The notes under the pieces are model-generated. The model ran no database searches. It saw only the letters and a list, made by a program, of their open reading frames with translations, and was not told the origin of the DNA. The position numbers and the translations under genes are program-made. Shown here in pieces: positions 15,664-24,205 of a stretch of 38,907 nucleotides of DNA (position 1 is its first letter; each line of letters begins with the position of its first letter). Location: the NCBI GenBank assembly GCA_041846495.1, contig JBGZEX010000047.1, forward strand, positions 1 to 38,907, written 5' to 3'. The stretch comes from JBGZEX01 sp041846495. Lineage in GTDB: Bacteria > Bacteroidota > Bacteroidia > Bacteroidales > Marinifilaceae.

Positions 15664-16443
15664 ATGAAACAACCTTTAGCTTATGTACATCCGGATGCGG
15701 AGATTGCAGATAATGTTGTCATAGAACCTTTTGTTACGATAGATAAAAATGTGGTTATAGAGGAGGGAACCCGTATAGGGTCCAATGTGACGATATTGTC
15801 GGGGGCGCGCATCGGTAAAAACTGCAAGGTGTTTCCCGGTGCGGTTATTGCCGCAATACCTCAGGATTTAAAATTCAAAGGAGAAAAAAGTTCTGTGGTT
15901 ATAGGAGACAATACCGTTATTCGGGAATGTGTGACGATTAATAGGGGGACGATTGCAAAGGGAGTGACTAAAGTAGGTAATAATTCTCTTATTATGGCCT
16001 ATTCTCATATTGCTCATGACTGTGAAATAGGAAATAATTGCATTATAACCAATGCCTGCCAAATCGGCGGCGAAGTATGTATGGAAGATTTTGCCATATT
16101 GGGAGGAATGTGCGCAGTGCATCAGTTCGTGCATATCGGCCGTCATGTTATGGTGCAGGGCGGTTCGCTTATCGGAAAGGATATACCTCCTTTCGTAAAA
16201 GCCGGACGTTTGCCCTTATCTTATGTAGGGATTAATTCCATAGGTTTGCGCCGTCGGGGATTCGAAAATGAAAAAATCAATGAAATTCAGGACATATACC
16301 GTATTTTATATCAGTCGGGTTTCAATAATTCGGATGCTATCGAACATATAGAAACCAATATGCACGCTTCCCGGGAAAGGGATGAAATTATCATGTTCGT
16401 TCGTAATTCCAAGCGCGGAATTATGAAAGGCTATATGGGGTAA
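15664..16443 (+). CDS. lpxA: UDP-GlcNAc O-acyltransferase
   Basis: LpxA (259 residues) makes UDP-3-O-acyl-GlcNAc, the first step of lipid A synthesis. Residues 1-190 are hexapeptide repeats forming a left-handed beta helix, and 195-259 form the helical C-terminus. The catalytic His is H118 in HIAHDC, equal to E. coli H125. The segment QDLKFKGEKS matches the substrate-binding part of LpxA. The gene lies 26 bases after lpxC-fabZ and ends the operon at the terminator 16473-16504. Confidence 0.96.
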   Translation: MKQPLAYVHPDAEIADNVVIEPFVTIDKNVVIEEGTRIGSNVTILSGARIGKNCKVFPGAVIAAIPQDLKFKGEKSSVVIGDNTVIRECVTINRGTIAKGVTKVGNNSLIMAYSHIAHDCEIGNNCIITNACQIGGEVCMEDFAILGGMCAVHQFVHIGRHVMVQGGSLIGKDIPPFVKAGRLPLSYVGINSIGLRRRGFENEKINEIQDIYRILYQSGFNNSDAIEHIETNMHASRERDEIIMFVRNSKRGIMKGYMG

Positions 16444-16472
16444 CTGTCTGATTTCGATAATTATCATAAGGT

Positions 16473-16504
16473 AAAATTACGACATGACATCATGTCGTAA
16501 TTTT
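16473..16504 (+). terminator. Terminator of the lpxD-lpxC/fabZ-lpxA operon
   Basis: A 15-bp perfect inverted repeat (16473-16487 and 16490-16504, core ACGACATGA/TCATGTCGT) has A on its 5' side and TTTTA on its 3' side. It lies 30 bases after the lpxA stop codon. Confidence 0.85.
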
Positions 16505-16677
16505 ATGTAAGGCCGAATTCTCGCTTCTTCGATGAAGTTTGTTGTGTGTTGCATATACCGGCAGAACGAATCGTCCGAAAAGACCGTTTTTGAATAATTT
16601 TTTTATTATTTGTAAGTCTGTCACTCCAAATAAATTTATTACCTTAAATATTCAAAGTCGATAGAATCGATAAATAT

Positions 16678-16708
16678 TTTGTTATTTATAAAAACGTATG
16701 TATTTTTA
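16678..16708 (+). promoter_or_regulatory. Possible promoter of the AraC-type regulator
   Basis: TTTG (16678-16681), 19 bases and TATTTTTA (16701-16708) fit the Bacteroidetes promoter with one mismatch in the -7 box. The start codon is 21 bases downstream. The whole stretch 16600-16728 is very A/T-rich. Confidence 0.45.
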
Positions 16709-16728
16709 TATTTAAAAATATAATATTT

Positions 16729-17910
16729 ATGTTGTTTTGGTCGTTTTTTTCGGTTATGCCGATGTTTGTGTGTCTTTTGGGAGTGGTATTGCTTTTGGTA
16801 GATAAGGAATCTAATTTATCAAAACGTTATTTAATCTTTTTTTTGCTTCTATCCCTGATCAATTATTTCGTACATGCTGCTTTTTTCAATCGCGAATACA
16901 GATTATTTGCTTTTGCGGATAATATATGGATATTTACTTCGCTTGCGGGTTATCCTCTTTATTATTATTATATCCGCTTACTTACAAAAGATTTAAAAAT
17001 AAATTGGCGTTGGTATTGGCTTGTATTGCCGGCCTTTTTATTGTCGTGCTTTTCTTTTTTCCTATATTTTTCAATGTCTCCCGTAGAAGTTGAGAATTTT
17101 ATCCGTAATGAAATGTACCATGAGCGGGAGTGCTTATATGTCGAATCGATATGGACGAAATTACAGTTTTTGAAATTGTTTTTATTTAAAGTCATTTTTA
17201 TCGTTCAGATCGTATTATCCGTCTATTTCGGTTACAAGCTTATTGAAGATTATAATAAAGCGGTAAAAGAATTTTATTCCAATACTCGCGGGAAAGAGCT
17301 TACTTCCATAAAATGGGTATTATCCGCATTTGTATTCGCATCGATTATTTCGTTATTATCCGGTATAATAGGAAAGGATTTTTTTGTAGATAAGGGCGTA
17401 TTATTGGTAATTCCTTCCGTTATGCATTCCTTGTTTTTATTTTTAATCGTATATGTAGGATATTATCAGAATTTTACCGTAAGAGAGTTTATGCGGGATG
17501 TGGATGTTGTCAACAATAATATCGAAATATCCGAGGGAAATATGAATTTGGAGGAAGTAAAGAAAAAGGATGTTTTCAAATTATTGTCGCAGGAGGAGAT
17601 GTTTAAAAATCCCGATTTGAGGATTACGGATATTGCCTATTTGTTAGGTTCCAATCGTACTTATATTTCGCGTATTATAAATGAAGAAATGAATACGAAT
17701 TTTTGCGATTATGTAAATAATTACCGTATCGACTATGCAAAGAAGATTATGACGGATTCGAAATATAACCATCTTGTATTATCTGAAATTGCCGAAATGT
17801 CGGGTTTCGCGAGTATAAGCGTCTTTTATCGGGTTTTCAAACAAAAAAACGGAATTTCTCCCGGAGAGTACAGAAAACGGGAAAATTCTTCCGACAGTTG
17901 TTTTGAGTAG
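16729..17910 (+). CDS. Membrane-anchored AraC-family regulator
   Basis: The protein has 393 residues. Residues 1-245 contain about seven hydrophobic helices (near 5-24, 33-53, 60-82, 95-115, 147-170, 192-212 and 222-242). A linker follows, then an AraC/XylS double helix-turn-helix domain at about 290-385, with ITDIAYLLGSNRTYISRIIN and LSEIAEMSGFASISVFYRVF as the two recognition parts. Such proteins are thought to sense a signal in the inner membrane and bind DNA from the membrane; the signal is unknown. It has its own A/T-rich promoter and lies 244 bases before the ECF sigma gene, so it could control the following locus, but no binding site can be named. Confidence 0.88.
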   Translation: MLFWSFFSVMPMFVCLLGVVLLLVDKESNLSKRYLIFFLLLSLINYFVHAAFFNREYRLFAFADNIWIFTSLAGYPLYYYYIRLLTKDLKINWRWYWLVLPAFLLSCFSFFLYFSMSPVEVENFIRNEMYHERECLYVESIWTKLQFLKLFLFKVIFIVQIVLSVYFGYKLIEDYNKAVKEFYSNTRGKELTSIKWVLSAFVFASIISLLSGIIGKDFFVDKGVLLVIPSVMHSLFLFLIVYVGYYQNFTVREFMRDVDVVNNNIEISEGNMNLEEVKKKDVFKLLSQEEMFKNPDLRITDIAYLLGSNRTYISRIINEEMNTNFCDYVNNYRIDYAKKIMTDSKYNHLVLSEIAEMSGFASISVFYRVFKQKNGISPGEYRKRENSSDSCFE

Positions 17911-17965
17911 CGGATTTCATAAATTTCCGACGGGAATAAGAATTTTTCGGTTCTCGACTCGAATG

Positions 17966-17996
17966 TTTGTATCAAGCGAATTAATTTCTAACTTTA
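17966..17996 (+). promoter_or_regulatory. Probable promoter of the ECF sigma gene
   Basis: TTTG (17966-17969), 19 bases and TAACTTTA (17989-17996) fit the housekeeping Bacteroidetes promoter with one mismatch. The leader to the ATG at 18155 would be about 150 nt. Confidence 0.5.
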
Positions 17997-18154
17997 TCGG
18001 TCTAAATATCGAGATCACGGAAATCCTATAGTTGAGATTTCGAATAAAACGATGAGGGAATTTATGAGCCGGGAGGTGAATTTACGTTCGATTATGCGGC
18101 AAAAGTAGTTATCTGCATTTTCCGGCATCATTATAAAATACCCCTGTTTTATGA

Positions 18155-18724
18155 ATGGCGAATATGAAAAATACGGAAGAATTTAAATTGCCCGAGTTGA
18201 AATCCAAAAATAAGAAGTCGTTGCGGGAAATATTCGATTATTATTATTTCTCATTATGCGCTTATGCCTATAGTTATATCCCGGAATACGAAACCGTGGA
18301 AGATTTCGTACAGGAAGCATTTATAAAGGCATGGAATAATTGGGAGCATTTCGAAAATACGCCGGCTGTGAAAAGTTATTTATATATGTGCGTACGCAAT
18401 GCATCGATTAATTATATGAAACACAGTAGTATGGCACATAGGCACGAGAAAGAAATAACTACGTTTCTGTTTTTCGATGAAGAGGATGACGAATGGCGTA
18501 TTGGCAGAGAAGAATTATACGCCCGTTTATATGAATCCATTCAGCAATTGCCGGAACGCTCGAAGGAGGTCATTCTGGCAAGTCTGGAAGGATTGGATAT
18601 GAATGATGTCGCCGCTCGGATGAAAATTTCATTGAATTCGGCAAAAACTCTGAAGAAGCGGGGATATGCTATTTTGAGATTGAAGTTGAAAGATTTTACC
18701 TGGGTTTTGATTTTGTTTTATTGA
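18155..18724 (+). CDS. ECF RNA polymerase sigma factor
   Basis: The protein has 189 residues with sigma region 2 (about 25-95; EDFVQEAFIKAWNNWEHF is the core-binding and -10 part) and region 4 (about 130-180; LPERSKEVILASLEGLDMND and NSAKTLKKRGYAILRLK). This is the Bacteroidetes ECF type that is held by a FecR anti-sigma factor and freed by a TonB-dependent receptor with an STN domain. The matching fecR is at 26132, four genes downstream, with no other sigma gene in between. The C-terminus ends in a short hydrophobic tail, TWVLILFY. The ATG at 18155 was chosen; a second in-frame ATG lies three codons on. It probably drives the genes from 19018 to 34563. Confidence 0.92.
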   Translation: MANMKNTEEFKLPELKSKNKKSLREIFDYYYFSLCAYAYSYIPEYETVEDFVQEAFIKAWNNWEHFENTPAVKSYLYMCVRNASINYMKHSSMAHRHEKEITTFLFFDEEDDEWRIGREELYARLYESIQQLPERSKEVILASLEGLDMNDVAARMKISLNSAKTLKKRGYAILRLKLKDFTWVLILFY

Positions 18725-19017
18725 CGCATGAACTTCCCGGTGCCTATTCCTGCTCGCAGGGAATGCATTATAAATACGGACAGGATGCGGGGAGACGATT
18801 TTTAAAGCGATACCCGAAAGATATTCTTTCCGGACGAAAGTCTCATTCCTCAACTTTCAAATAATTCGACGAATAATTTTATTATAGGCTAATTATATTT
18901 TAGCGTTATTTCTACGAAAAAAATCCTGTCTTTTTTCACCCGTTTTCAGGTTATGATTGTTTAAGGTAACCTTCGTTATCAGGCGAAGGGAATATTTAAC
19001 ATAAACAATCTAAATCT
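18725..19017. other. Intergenic region before the Omp28-like gene
   Basis: These 293 bases hold no convincing gene. A hairpin CCTTCG/CGAAGG with an 8-nt loop lies at 18970-18989, about 30 bases before the ATG. This is where a promoter recognised by the locus's own ECF sigma factor would be expected, but I cannot identify its elements. Confidence 0.4.
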
Positions 19018-20148
19018 ATGAAATCTATGAACAAATTATTGTTATGTCTGTGCGGCTTGGCAATTTGTGTAACGGAAGGCTGTTCTTCCGATTCGAAAGA
19101 AGATGAGAAAGTTGAAAAGAAGTTGATGATTTCGGCGGATAAACCTTCGATTATCGCTAACGGTAAGGATAAAGTTACATTTACGGTAAAAGACGGTAAT
19201 GGAACGGTTATTACCAATCAATGTGCGATTTTTTCGGAAGATAAGGAATTGTCGGCTTATACATTTGCGACGGATAAACCCGGTAAATATGAATTTACGG
19301 CCAAGGACAAAGAAGGGAACGTATCCGAAAAATGTTACGTGGTAGCCGTAATGGAAAATGCAAAGTTAGTGATTCATGCCGATAAAACATCTCTGCTCGC
19401 AGACGGAGGGGATTTGGTCAATCTGACCTTGACCGATGAATTCGACAGGGATATTACCGACGGAGCCGAATTTTTCGATAACGGTACTAAAATCGAAGGG
19501 AGGGTTTTTAAAACTACTACCGTCGGGATGCATACCATAACGGCAAGATGGAATAATAAGGAAGGAGAAGATGCTCTGGTCGTTGCTGCCGTGGCAACTA
19601 CTTCGTATACGGGACGTATGTTGGCGGAATTCTCTACGGCTACCAACTGTAAATTTTGTGCGGCGACGATTAAAGTATTGGACGTACATAAGACGGAACC
19701 GAGATTGGTGTTAGTGTCGGTACATAGAGCCAGTTCGTATATCTATACGGGAAAATACGGAGAGGAGAGCAAAAAGATGGTGAACGATTTCGTAAAACAT
19801 TATTCTACCTGGGTTCCCGGATTCGGCGAACCGGTCGTATTTTTGAACAGGGAGCCGAAGAAGGTGGATGTGGCGGCAATGGGTAAAATTTCCTTGACGG
19901 CTTCCATACCCGTTCATTCGGAAGTGGGAATCTCCATCCGATCCGTTTATGACGAAGCGAATTCGACGATTAAAATCACGGCTTGTGCCAATTCCAAAAA
20001 ATCCTTTAAAGGGAAAATCGGAGCCATTCTCGTCGAAAACGGAATTATGGCGGATCAAATCAATATGGGTGAGATAGAAATGGTGCAAGTGATGCGGAAC
20101 TATGCTCCTTCGTTTTTGGGAGCTCCCGTCGACATAACTGCCAAGTAA
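19018..20148 (+). CDS. Omp28-like lipoprotein, cut short by an in-frame stop
   Basis: The 376-residue product has a lipoprotein signal (VTEGC, Cys22) followed by SSDSKEDEK, a likely surface-export tag. Two similar immunoglobulin-like domains follow (about 35-110 and 115-190; compare LMISADKPSIIANGKDKVTF with LVIHADKTSLLADGGDLVNL). Residues 200-376 form a thioredoxin-fold domain of the Omp28-related family with a CKFC pair at C211/C214. The frame stops at TAA (20146-20148), but coding sequence continues in the same frame for 46 codons to TGA at 20287-20289, four bases before the next gene. The missing piece is the last beta strands of the domain. The product may be unstable, read through, or a young pseudogene. 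Omp28-like and DUF6029 genes are often neighbours, as far as I recall. Confidence 0.82.
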   Translation: MKSMNKLLLCLCGLAICVTEGCSSDSKEDEKVEKKLMISADKPSIIANGKDKVTFTVKDGNGTVITNQCAIFSEDKELSAYTFATDKPGKYEFTAKDKEGNVSEKCYVVAVMENAKLVIHADKTSLLADGGDLVNLTLTDEFDRDITDGAEFFDNGTKIEGRVFKTTTVGMHTITARWNNKEGEDALVVAAVATTSYTGRMLAEFSTATNCKFCAATIKVLDVHKTEPRLVLVSVHRASSYIYTGKYGEESKKMVNDFVKHYSTWVPGFGEPVVFLNREPKKVDVAAMGKISLTASIPVHSEVGISIRSVYDEANSTIKITACANSKKSFKGKIGAILVENGIMADQINMGEIEMVQVMRNYAPSFLGAPVDITAK

Positions 20149-20289
20149 TTGCTTACCAAGGAATTTTCCTTTATTAAGGGGAAGGTGGCGGATATAAAGA
20201 AAACCAAGGTAATCGTTTATGTTACCAATGCGGAAGGAAAGGTAGAGAACGTACAACAGGTGGGAGTGGGAGAATCCATAGGTTATTGA
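20149..20289 (+). pseudogene. In-frame continuation of the Omp28-like gene after the TAA
   Basis: From 20149 the same frame reads LLTKEFSFIKGKVADIKKTK, then VIVYVTNAEGKVENVQQVGV and GESIGY, then TGA. The alternating hydrophobic pattern and the VIVYVTNAEGKV strand fit the usual C-terminus of Omp28-related proteins. A single change of the TAA, for example from CAA, would restore a protein of about 423 residues. No start codon or ribosome site suggests a separate gene. Confidence 0.75.
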
Positions 20290-20292
20290 CGG

Positions 20293-21894
20293 ATGAAAAA
20301 AATCGGTATCCTTTGTTTTACGGTATTTGTCTTCGGATTGACGCTCTCGGTTACGGCCCAGAAGAGAAAATATCGTGCGAGATTCAAAGGCAGCATAGAC
20401 TCTTCCGTAGGGTTTTATTTTGACGACAAAAAATTGGAAACCGGAGAGGAGCAGGACGCGTTCGGTACGAATACTTTTTTGAACTTAGGGTATGAGATCG
20501 GACGTTTCCGTTTCGGTTTGGAGTACGACATATTCGAACCGCCGATGATAGGATTTTCCTCCATGCTCAAAGGGAATAAATTGATGCAGGGATTCGTCGA
20601 ATACGCGGCGCCTCGTCTCGAGATCCGTTTGGGAAGCTTTTTCGAGCAGCTGGGAAGCGGTTTGCTTTTTCGGGCTTATGAAGACAGGGCTATGGCTGTC
20701 AACACTTCCCTTATGGGGGGGAATATACGCTGGAGCCCGGCAGATTGGATTTCGTTCAAGGGATTTGCCGGCAGGCCGAGAAAGTTTATGAAGTACGCCT
20801 CCTCCGATGTTTACGGAATCGATGCCGAATTTTCGGTTGGGGGTTTGTTTTTTCCGGAAACGGAAACCGTATTCGTCTTAGGCGGGAGCGGGGTGTTGAG
20901 AGATGCCCGCACTCCTTCGGATAATGAAATCGCTTCCCGGTGCGTACGGGGATTTTCCGGACGGATGAATTTTTCCAAAAACATCTTTTCCTTAGGAGTG
21001 GAATATACGGCTAAAAGCCGTCAACAAATGCGTACCGTAGATTACGGTTATCTGAAACGGAAGGGAGAAGCGCTTCTTATAAATACCGGTTTGGATTATG
21101 CCGGTTTCGGCATATCGGCGGAATACCGCATATTGCGTTTTATGGATTTCCATATGGACGATTTGACGGAAGAAGAATCTTTGAACTTGAATTACATGCC
21201 TTCCCTTACCCGGCAACATAAATATGCATTGCTTTCTTTATATCCGCATAAGGTGGAGGATGTAGGCGAAACCGGAGGTCAATTCGACGTATTCGGGGAA
21301 ATTCCATGGTCTTCGGGTTCTCCTCTGGCTTTTTCGTTAAACGGAGCCATGTACAGGAAATTGAAAGCGAAAGATGAGGAAGGCGAGTATTATTTTATGA
21401 AAACGACGGGAGATTTGCAATTTGCCGAATTGGGGCTGGAATTATCCCGGAGATGGAATAAAAAACTGAAGACCGCCATGGTCGTTTCGTGGCAGAAAAA
21501 AAGAGAGTTCAGTCGTTTGGGTTTCGGCTCGATGTTGATGAATACGGAGATTGTCGTAGCCGATATGCTATATAAGCTTGCTCGTAGAATTTCCCTGAGA
21601 GTGGAAGCGCAGCATGCGTGGAGCGATTCGCACGACGAGCGGGCATGGGCCTACGGAATTGCCGAGCTGGGAATTGTCCCGAACTGGATGTTTTACGTGA
21701 GCGATATGTATAATTATAAAACCGCCGGCAAATCCCTGCATTATTTTTCTTTGGGCGGAAGTTTCACCTGGAAAACGATACGGGCGGCCGTAGCTTACGG
21801 GCGCAATCGCGCAGGGATGCAATGTTCCGGCGGTATATGCCGCTATGTTCCGCAACATACCGGATTGACTTTGAATTTGACAATTTTAATGTAA
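20293..21894 (+). CDS. DUF6029-type outer-membrane protein
   Basis: The protein has 533 residues and a signal peptide (cleaved after VTA at about 22). The rest alternates short polar and aromatic strands, such as FRFGLEYDIFEP, LEIRLGSFFEQLGSGLLFRA and ISLRVEAQHAW, as in a large beta-barrel. The stretch GSGLLFRAYEDRAMAVNTSL resembles the conserved part of the DUF6029 family found beside Omp28-like lipoproteins. It would sit in the outer membrane; its cargo or activity is unknown. It begins four bases after the original stop of the Omp28-like gene and ends nine bases before the next lipoprotein gene, so the three are surely one transcript. Confidence 0.75.
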   Translation: MKKIGILCFTVFVFGLTLSVTAQKRKYRARFKGSIDSSVGFYFDDKKLETGEEQDAFGTNTFLNLGYEIGRFRFGLEYDIFEPPMIGFSSMLKGNKLMQGFVEYAAPRLEIRLGSFFEQLGSGLLFRAYEDRAMAVNTSLMGGNIRWSPADWISFKGFAGRPRKFMKYASSDVYGIDAEFSVGGLFFPETETVFVLGGSGVLRDARTPSDNEIASRCVRGFSGRMNFSKNIFSLGVEYTAKSRQQMRTVDYGYLKRKGEALLINTGLDYAGFGISAEYRILRFMDFHMDDLTEEESLNLNYMPSLTRQHKYALLSLYPHKVEDVGETGGQFDVFGEIPWSSGSPLAFSLNGAMYRKLKAKDEEGEYYFMKTTGDLQFAELGLELSRRWNKKLKTAMVVSWQKKREFSRLGFGSMLMNTEIVVADMLYKLARRISLRVEAQHAWSDSHDERAWAYGIAELGIVPNWMFYVSDMYNYKTAGKSLHYFSLGGSFTWKTIRAAVAYGRNRAGMQCSGGICRYVPQHTGLTLNLTILM

Positions 21895-21903
21895 TATCTT
21901 TTA

Positions 21904-24138
21904 ATGATGAAAAAAACGAATTTTTTATACGCATTGTTTATAGTTTTGATTACCTCCCTGTCTGTTTCCTGTAAAGATAAGGATGAGGCGATGCCTCCCG
22001 TGGAATTGGATGCCGGAGGAGTGGATGTGTTGAATTTCAATTCGGCGGATTTGGGAAAGCAGGTGACAATAAAGGCGAATTACGAATGGAATGCCAAAAT
22101 GTTGATACCTGCCGATTCGCTATGGTGTAAATTGAAGAAAAAGGATAATCTCCTTCTCGTAGCGCCCGAGGCTAATAAAAGTACGAAAGAACGTTCCGGA
22201 AAAATCGTTGTGGAATGCGCAAACGGGAAGGATGTTAAAAAAATTCATATAGATGTTACGCAGAAAAAAGCGGAGAAAGCCATTCTGCTTTTTGACCCGG
22301 AAAGAGTTCTGCTTACGGCTGAAAAAGCCGGAGGGGAGGTTAATATAATTACCAATGTATCTCCGGTCGTTTATAAATGGGTGGGAGAGGCTCCGGAATG
22401 GCTGGAGGCTCCTCAATTGAATGAAAACCGCTTGACACTTAAAGCTTCCGATAATATAATTAAAGCGAACCGCGCTGCAAAACTTTTGGTGATTTGCGGA
22501 ACTCCGGAGAACGAGGTGAAAGATACTTTGGTGATAATGCAGAATGCCAATGCCCCTTATATCGAATTCGAAAACATATCGGCAGGAGATACTTTATGGT
22601 TGGATTATAAGGGGACGGAAGTAAGTTTCGGCGTGAACTATAATGTCCCGGAATTGAAGAATAATTTAAAATTCGATCATTTATTCGGTGCACCCTGGTT
22701 TAAGGTGAAGGAAGTGGAAAAACCTGCCTCCAAGGCATTGGAATTGATAGCCGTCGAAAAATCCTTTGTGGTGTATACCGAGGAAGAGAATTACGAAATG
22801 CAACCTCGTCATTGGTTTGCGAAGTTCTATTTTGACAATACCTATACGGAGAAAGAGGAAATCAATCAGGCGGAGGTTTACAAAAAATTCATTATCTCTC
22901 AAAAAGGAGGTCCGAAGGCCACGCTTTCCGTGGATAAAAAATCGATAAAAACCAAAAAAAACGGAGGAACCGAAGAAATCGCAGTTAGTTCGAATTATGA
23001 AAACTGGACGGCTGTCTCCGGTGATTCCTGGTGTCATTGCACCAAAAAGGGAGATAAACTTACGATAACTACCGATGCGTATAACGGAGAAAAGATGAGG
23101 AAAACGGAAGTCGTATTGAATTGCGGAGGAGGAAAGAACATCGCAAAAGAAATTTTGATTGTTGCCCAATCCGGTTCCAAACCGGGGATCGTTCTCGAAA
23201 CTTCGGAAGTCGTTTTGAATGAAAACGGGGATGAAAAAACCATAAGCGTTTTGACGGATTTGGAAGATTGGGGAGTGAATTATACTCCGGATTGGCATAG
23301 GATATCCTATAATGTGGAAAAAGGGACGATTACGATTTCCGCTCAAAAGCTCGAAGGGGGTTCCCGTTCGGTGGAAGTGACCGTAAGCGGTTATGCCGGT
23401 TCCGAGGAAATTTCGGTACCCCTGAAAATCAGTCAGAATAAGAATTATAAATTGGGAGATTTGTATATGAAGGAAGGCAAAGCCGTGGGTATCGTATATA
23501 AAATATGGGATGACGGGGCACACGGCCTGGTATTCTCTTTGGACCAGTACGATGATCTTATGAATAACGGCAAGCGTTTTTCCATCGATTTGTATGCAGG
23601 AAGTCCTGCAGACCCCGAGGAGTTGCAAAAAAATAAACCGGTAGCCTTCGATTTCAATGACGGCCGGGAGAATATGAAAGCTTTTAAAAACCGGGAATTT
23701 ACCGACGGGAAGGATTGGAAATACCATTATCCGGCTGCTGCGTGGGTGGACGAATTCGATACAGAGCACGGTTCCATCGGCTGGTATATGCCGGCGGCCA
23801 ACGAAGTATACGATATGTTTAGCTTTTTGGACGGATTTACCTACCATGCCCAGGGGGAGATTCCGTCGGCAGAACAAAAGGCACGGCATGAAGATATAAA
23901 CCGCTTGATTAAGGATAACGGAGGGAAACCTTTCATATACGAAGTGGATTATGTTACGACCTTTCATCCCCAGTTGGTCTATATAATGTCGTCTACGGAA
24001 ATCATGACAGACGGTTATCCTCATTTTTATACGATGAATTTTGGCATAGCCTGGTTGTTTTCCATACATTCTCAAGGCGATTTGGGCGATGCGACGGATT
24101 TAGCGATGGGTTGTATACGTCCCGTATTGCGTTTTTAA
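21904..24138 (+). CDS. Multi-BACON surface lipoprotein with unknown C-terminal domain
   Basis: The protein has 744 residues with lipobox LSVSC (Cys23) followed by KDKDEAMPP, close to the surface-export pattern. Residues 35-510 are four or five beta-sandwich repeats of the BACON/Ig kind, shown by repeated phrases such as NYEWNAKM, NYENWTAVSGDSWCHC and DLEDWGVNYTPDWHRISYN with endings like IDVTQKK, LIVAQSGS and LKISQNK. BACON domains usually space or bind host or mucin glycans. Residues 515-744 are a different domain beginning YKLGDLYMKEGKAVGIVYKI and holding GWYMPAANEVYDMFSFLDGF; it recalls DUF1566/FISUMP-like C-terminal domains, but I cannot assign it firmly. A hairpin follows at 24151-24189. 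Confidence 0.78.
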   Translation: MMKKTNFLYALFIVLITSLSVSCKDKDEAMPPVELDAGGVDVLNFNSADLGKQVTIKANYEWNAKMLIPADSLWCKLKKKDNLLLVAPEANKSTKERSGKIVVECANGKDVKKIHIDVTQKKAEKAILLFDPERVLLTAEKAGGEVNIITNVSPVVYKWVGEAPEWLEAPQLNENRLTLKASDNIIKANRAAKLLVICGTPENEVKDTLVIMQNANAPYIEFENISAGDTLWLDYKGTEVSFGVNYNVPELKNNLKFDHLFGAPWFKVKEVEKPASKALELIAVEKSFVVYTEEENYEMQPRHWFAKFYFDNTYTEKEEINQAEVYKKFIISQKGGPKATLSVDKKSIKTKKNGGTEEIAVSSNYENWTAVSGDSWCHCTKKGDKLTITTDAYNGEKMRKTEVVLNCGGGKNIAKEILIVAQSGSKPGIVLETSEVVLNENGDEKTISVLTDLEDWGVNYTPDWHRISYNVEKGTITISAQKLEGGSRSVEVTVSGYAGSEEISVPLKISQNKNYKLGDLYMKEGKAVGIVYKIWDDGAHGLVFSLDQYDDLMNNGKRFSIDLYAGSPADPEELQKNKPVAFDFNDGRENMKAFKNREFTDGKDWKYHYPAAAWVDEFDTEHGSIGWYMPAANEVYDMFSFLDGFTYHAQGEIPSAEQKARHEDINRLIKDNGGKPFIYEVDYVTTFHPQLVYIMSSTEIMTDGYPHFYTMNFGIAWLFSIHSQGDLGDATDLAMGCIRPVLRF

Positions 24139-24150
24139 TTGATAAAATCG

Positions 24151-24189
24151 AGGAGGGTGTGCCAATGCTCATTTTGACACACCCTTCTT
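24151..24189 (+). terminator. Hairpin after the BACON gene
   Basis: AGGAGGGTGTG (24151-24161) pairs with CACACCCTTCT (24178-24188), with a G-U pair, around a 16-base loop that adds CCAA/TTG pairing. The 3' side is AAATATAT rather than a clean U-run, so termination may be partial and lower expression of the downstream genes. Confidence 0.6.
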
Positions 24190-24205
24190 AAATATATAAA
24201 GAATC

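Noticed and set aside
18763..18864. A 33-codon frame after the ECF sigma gene
   Set aside because: The translation (MHYKYGQDAGRRFLKR and on) is basic and shows no family, signal or ribosome site; chance occurrence is likely.
22681..24075. A 464-codon open frame on the minus strand, antisense to the BACON lipoprotein
   Set aside because: Its translation is dominated by Phe, Ile, His and Arg without any recognisable fold, which is the usual shadow of Lys/Glu-rich sense codons. The sense frame has a signal peptide and clear repeats.
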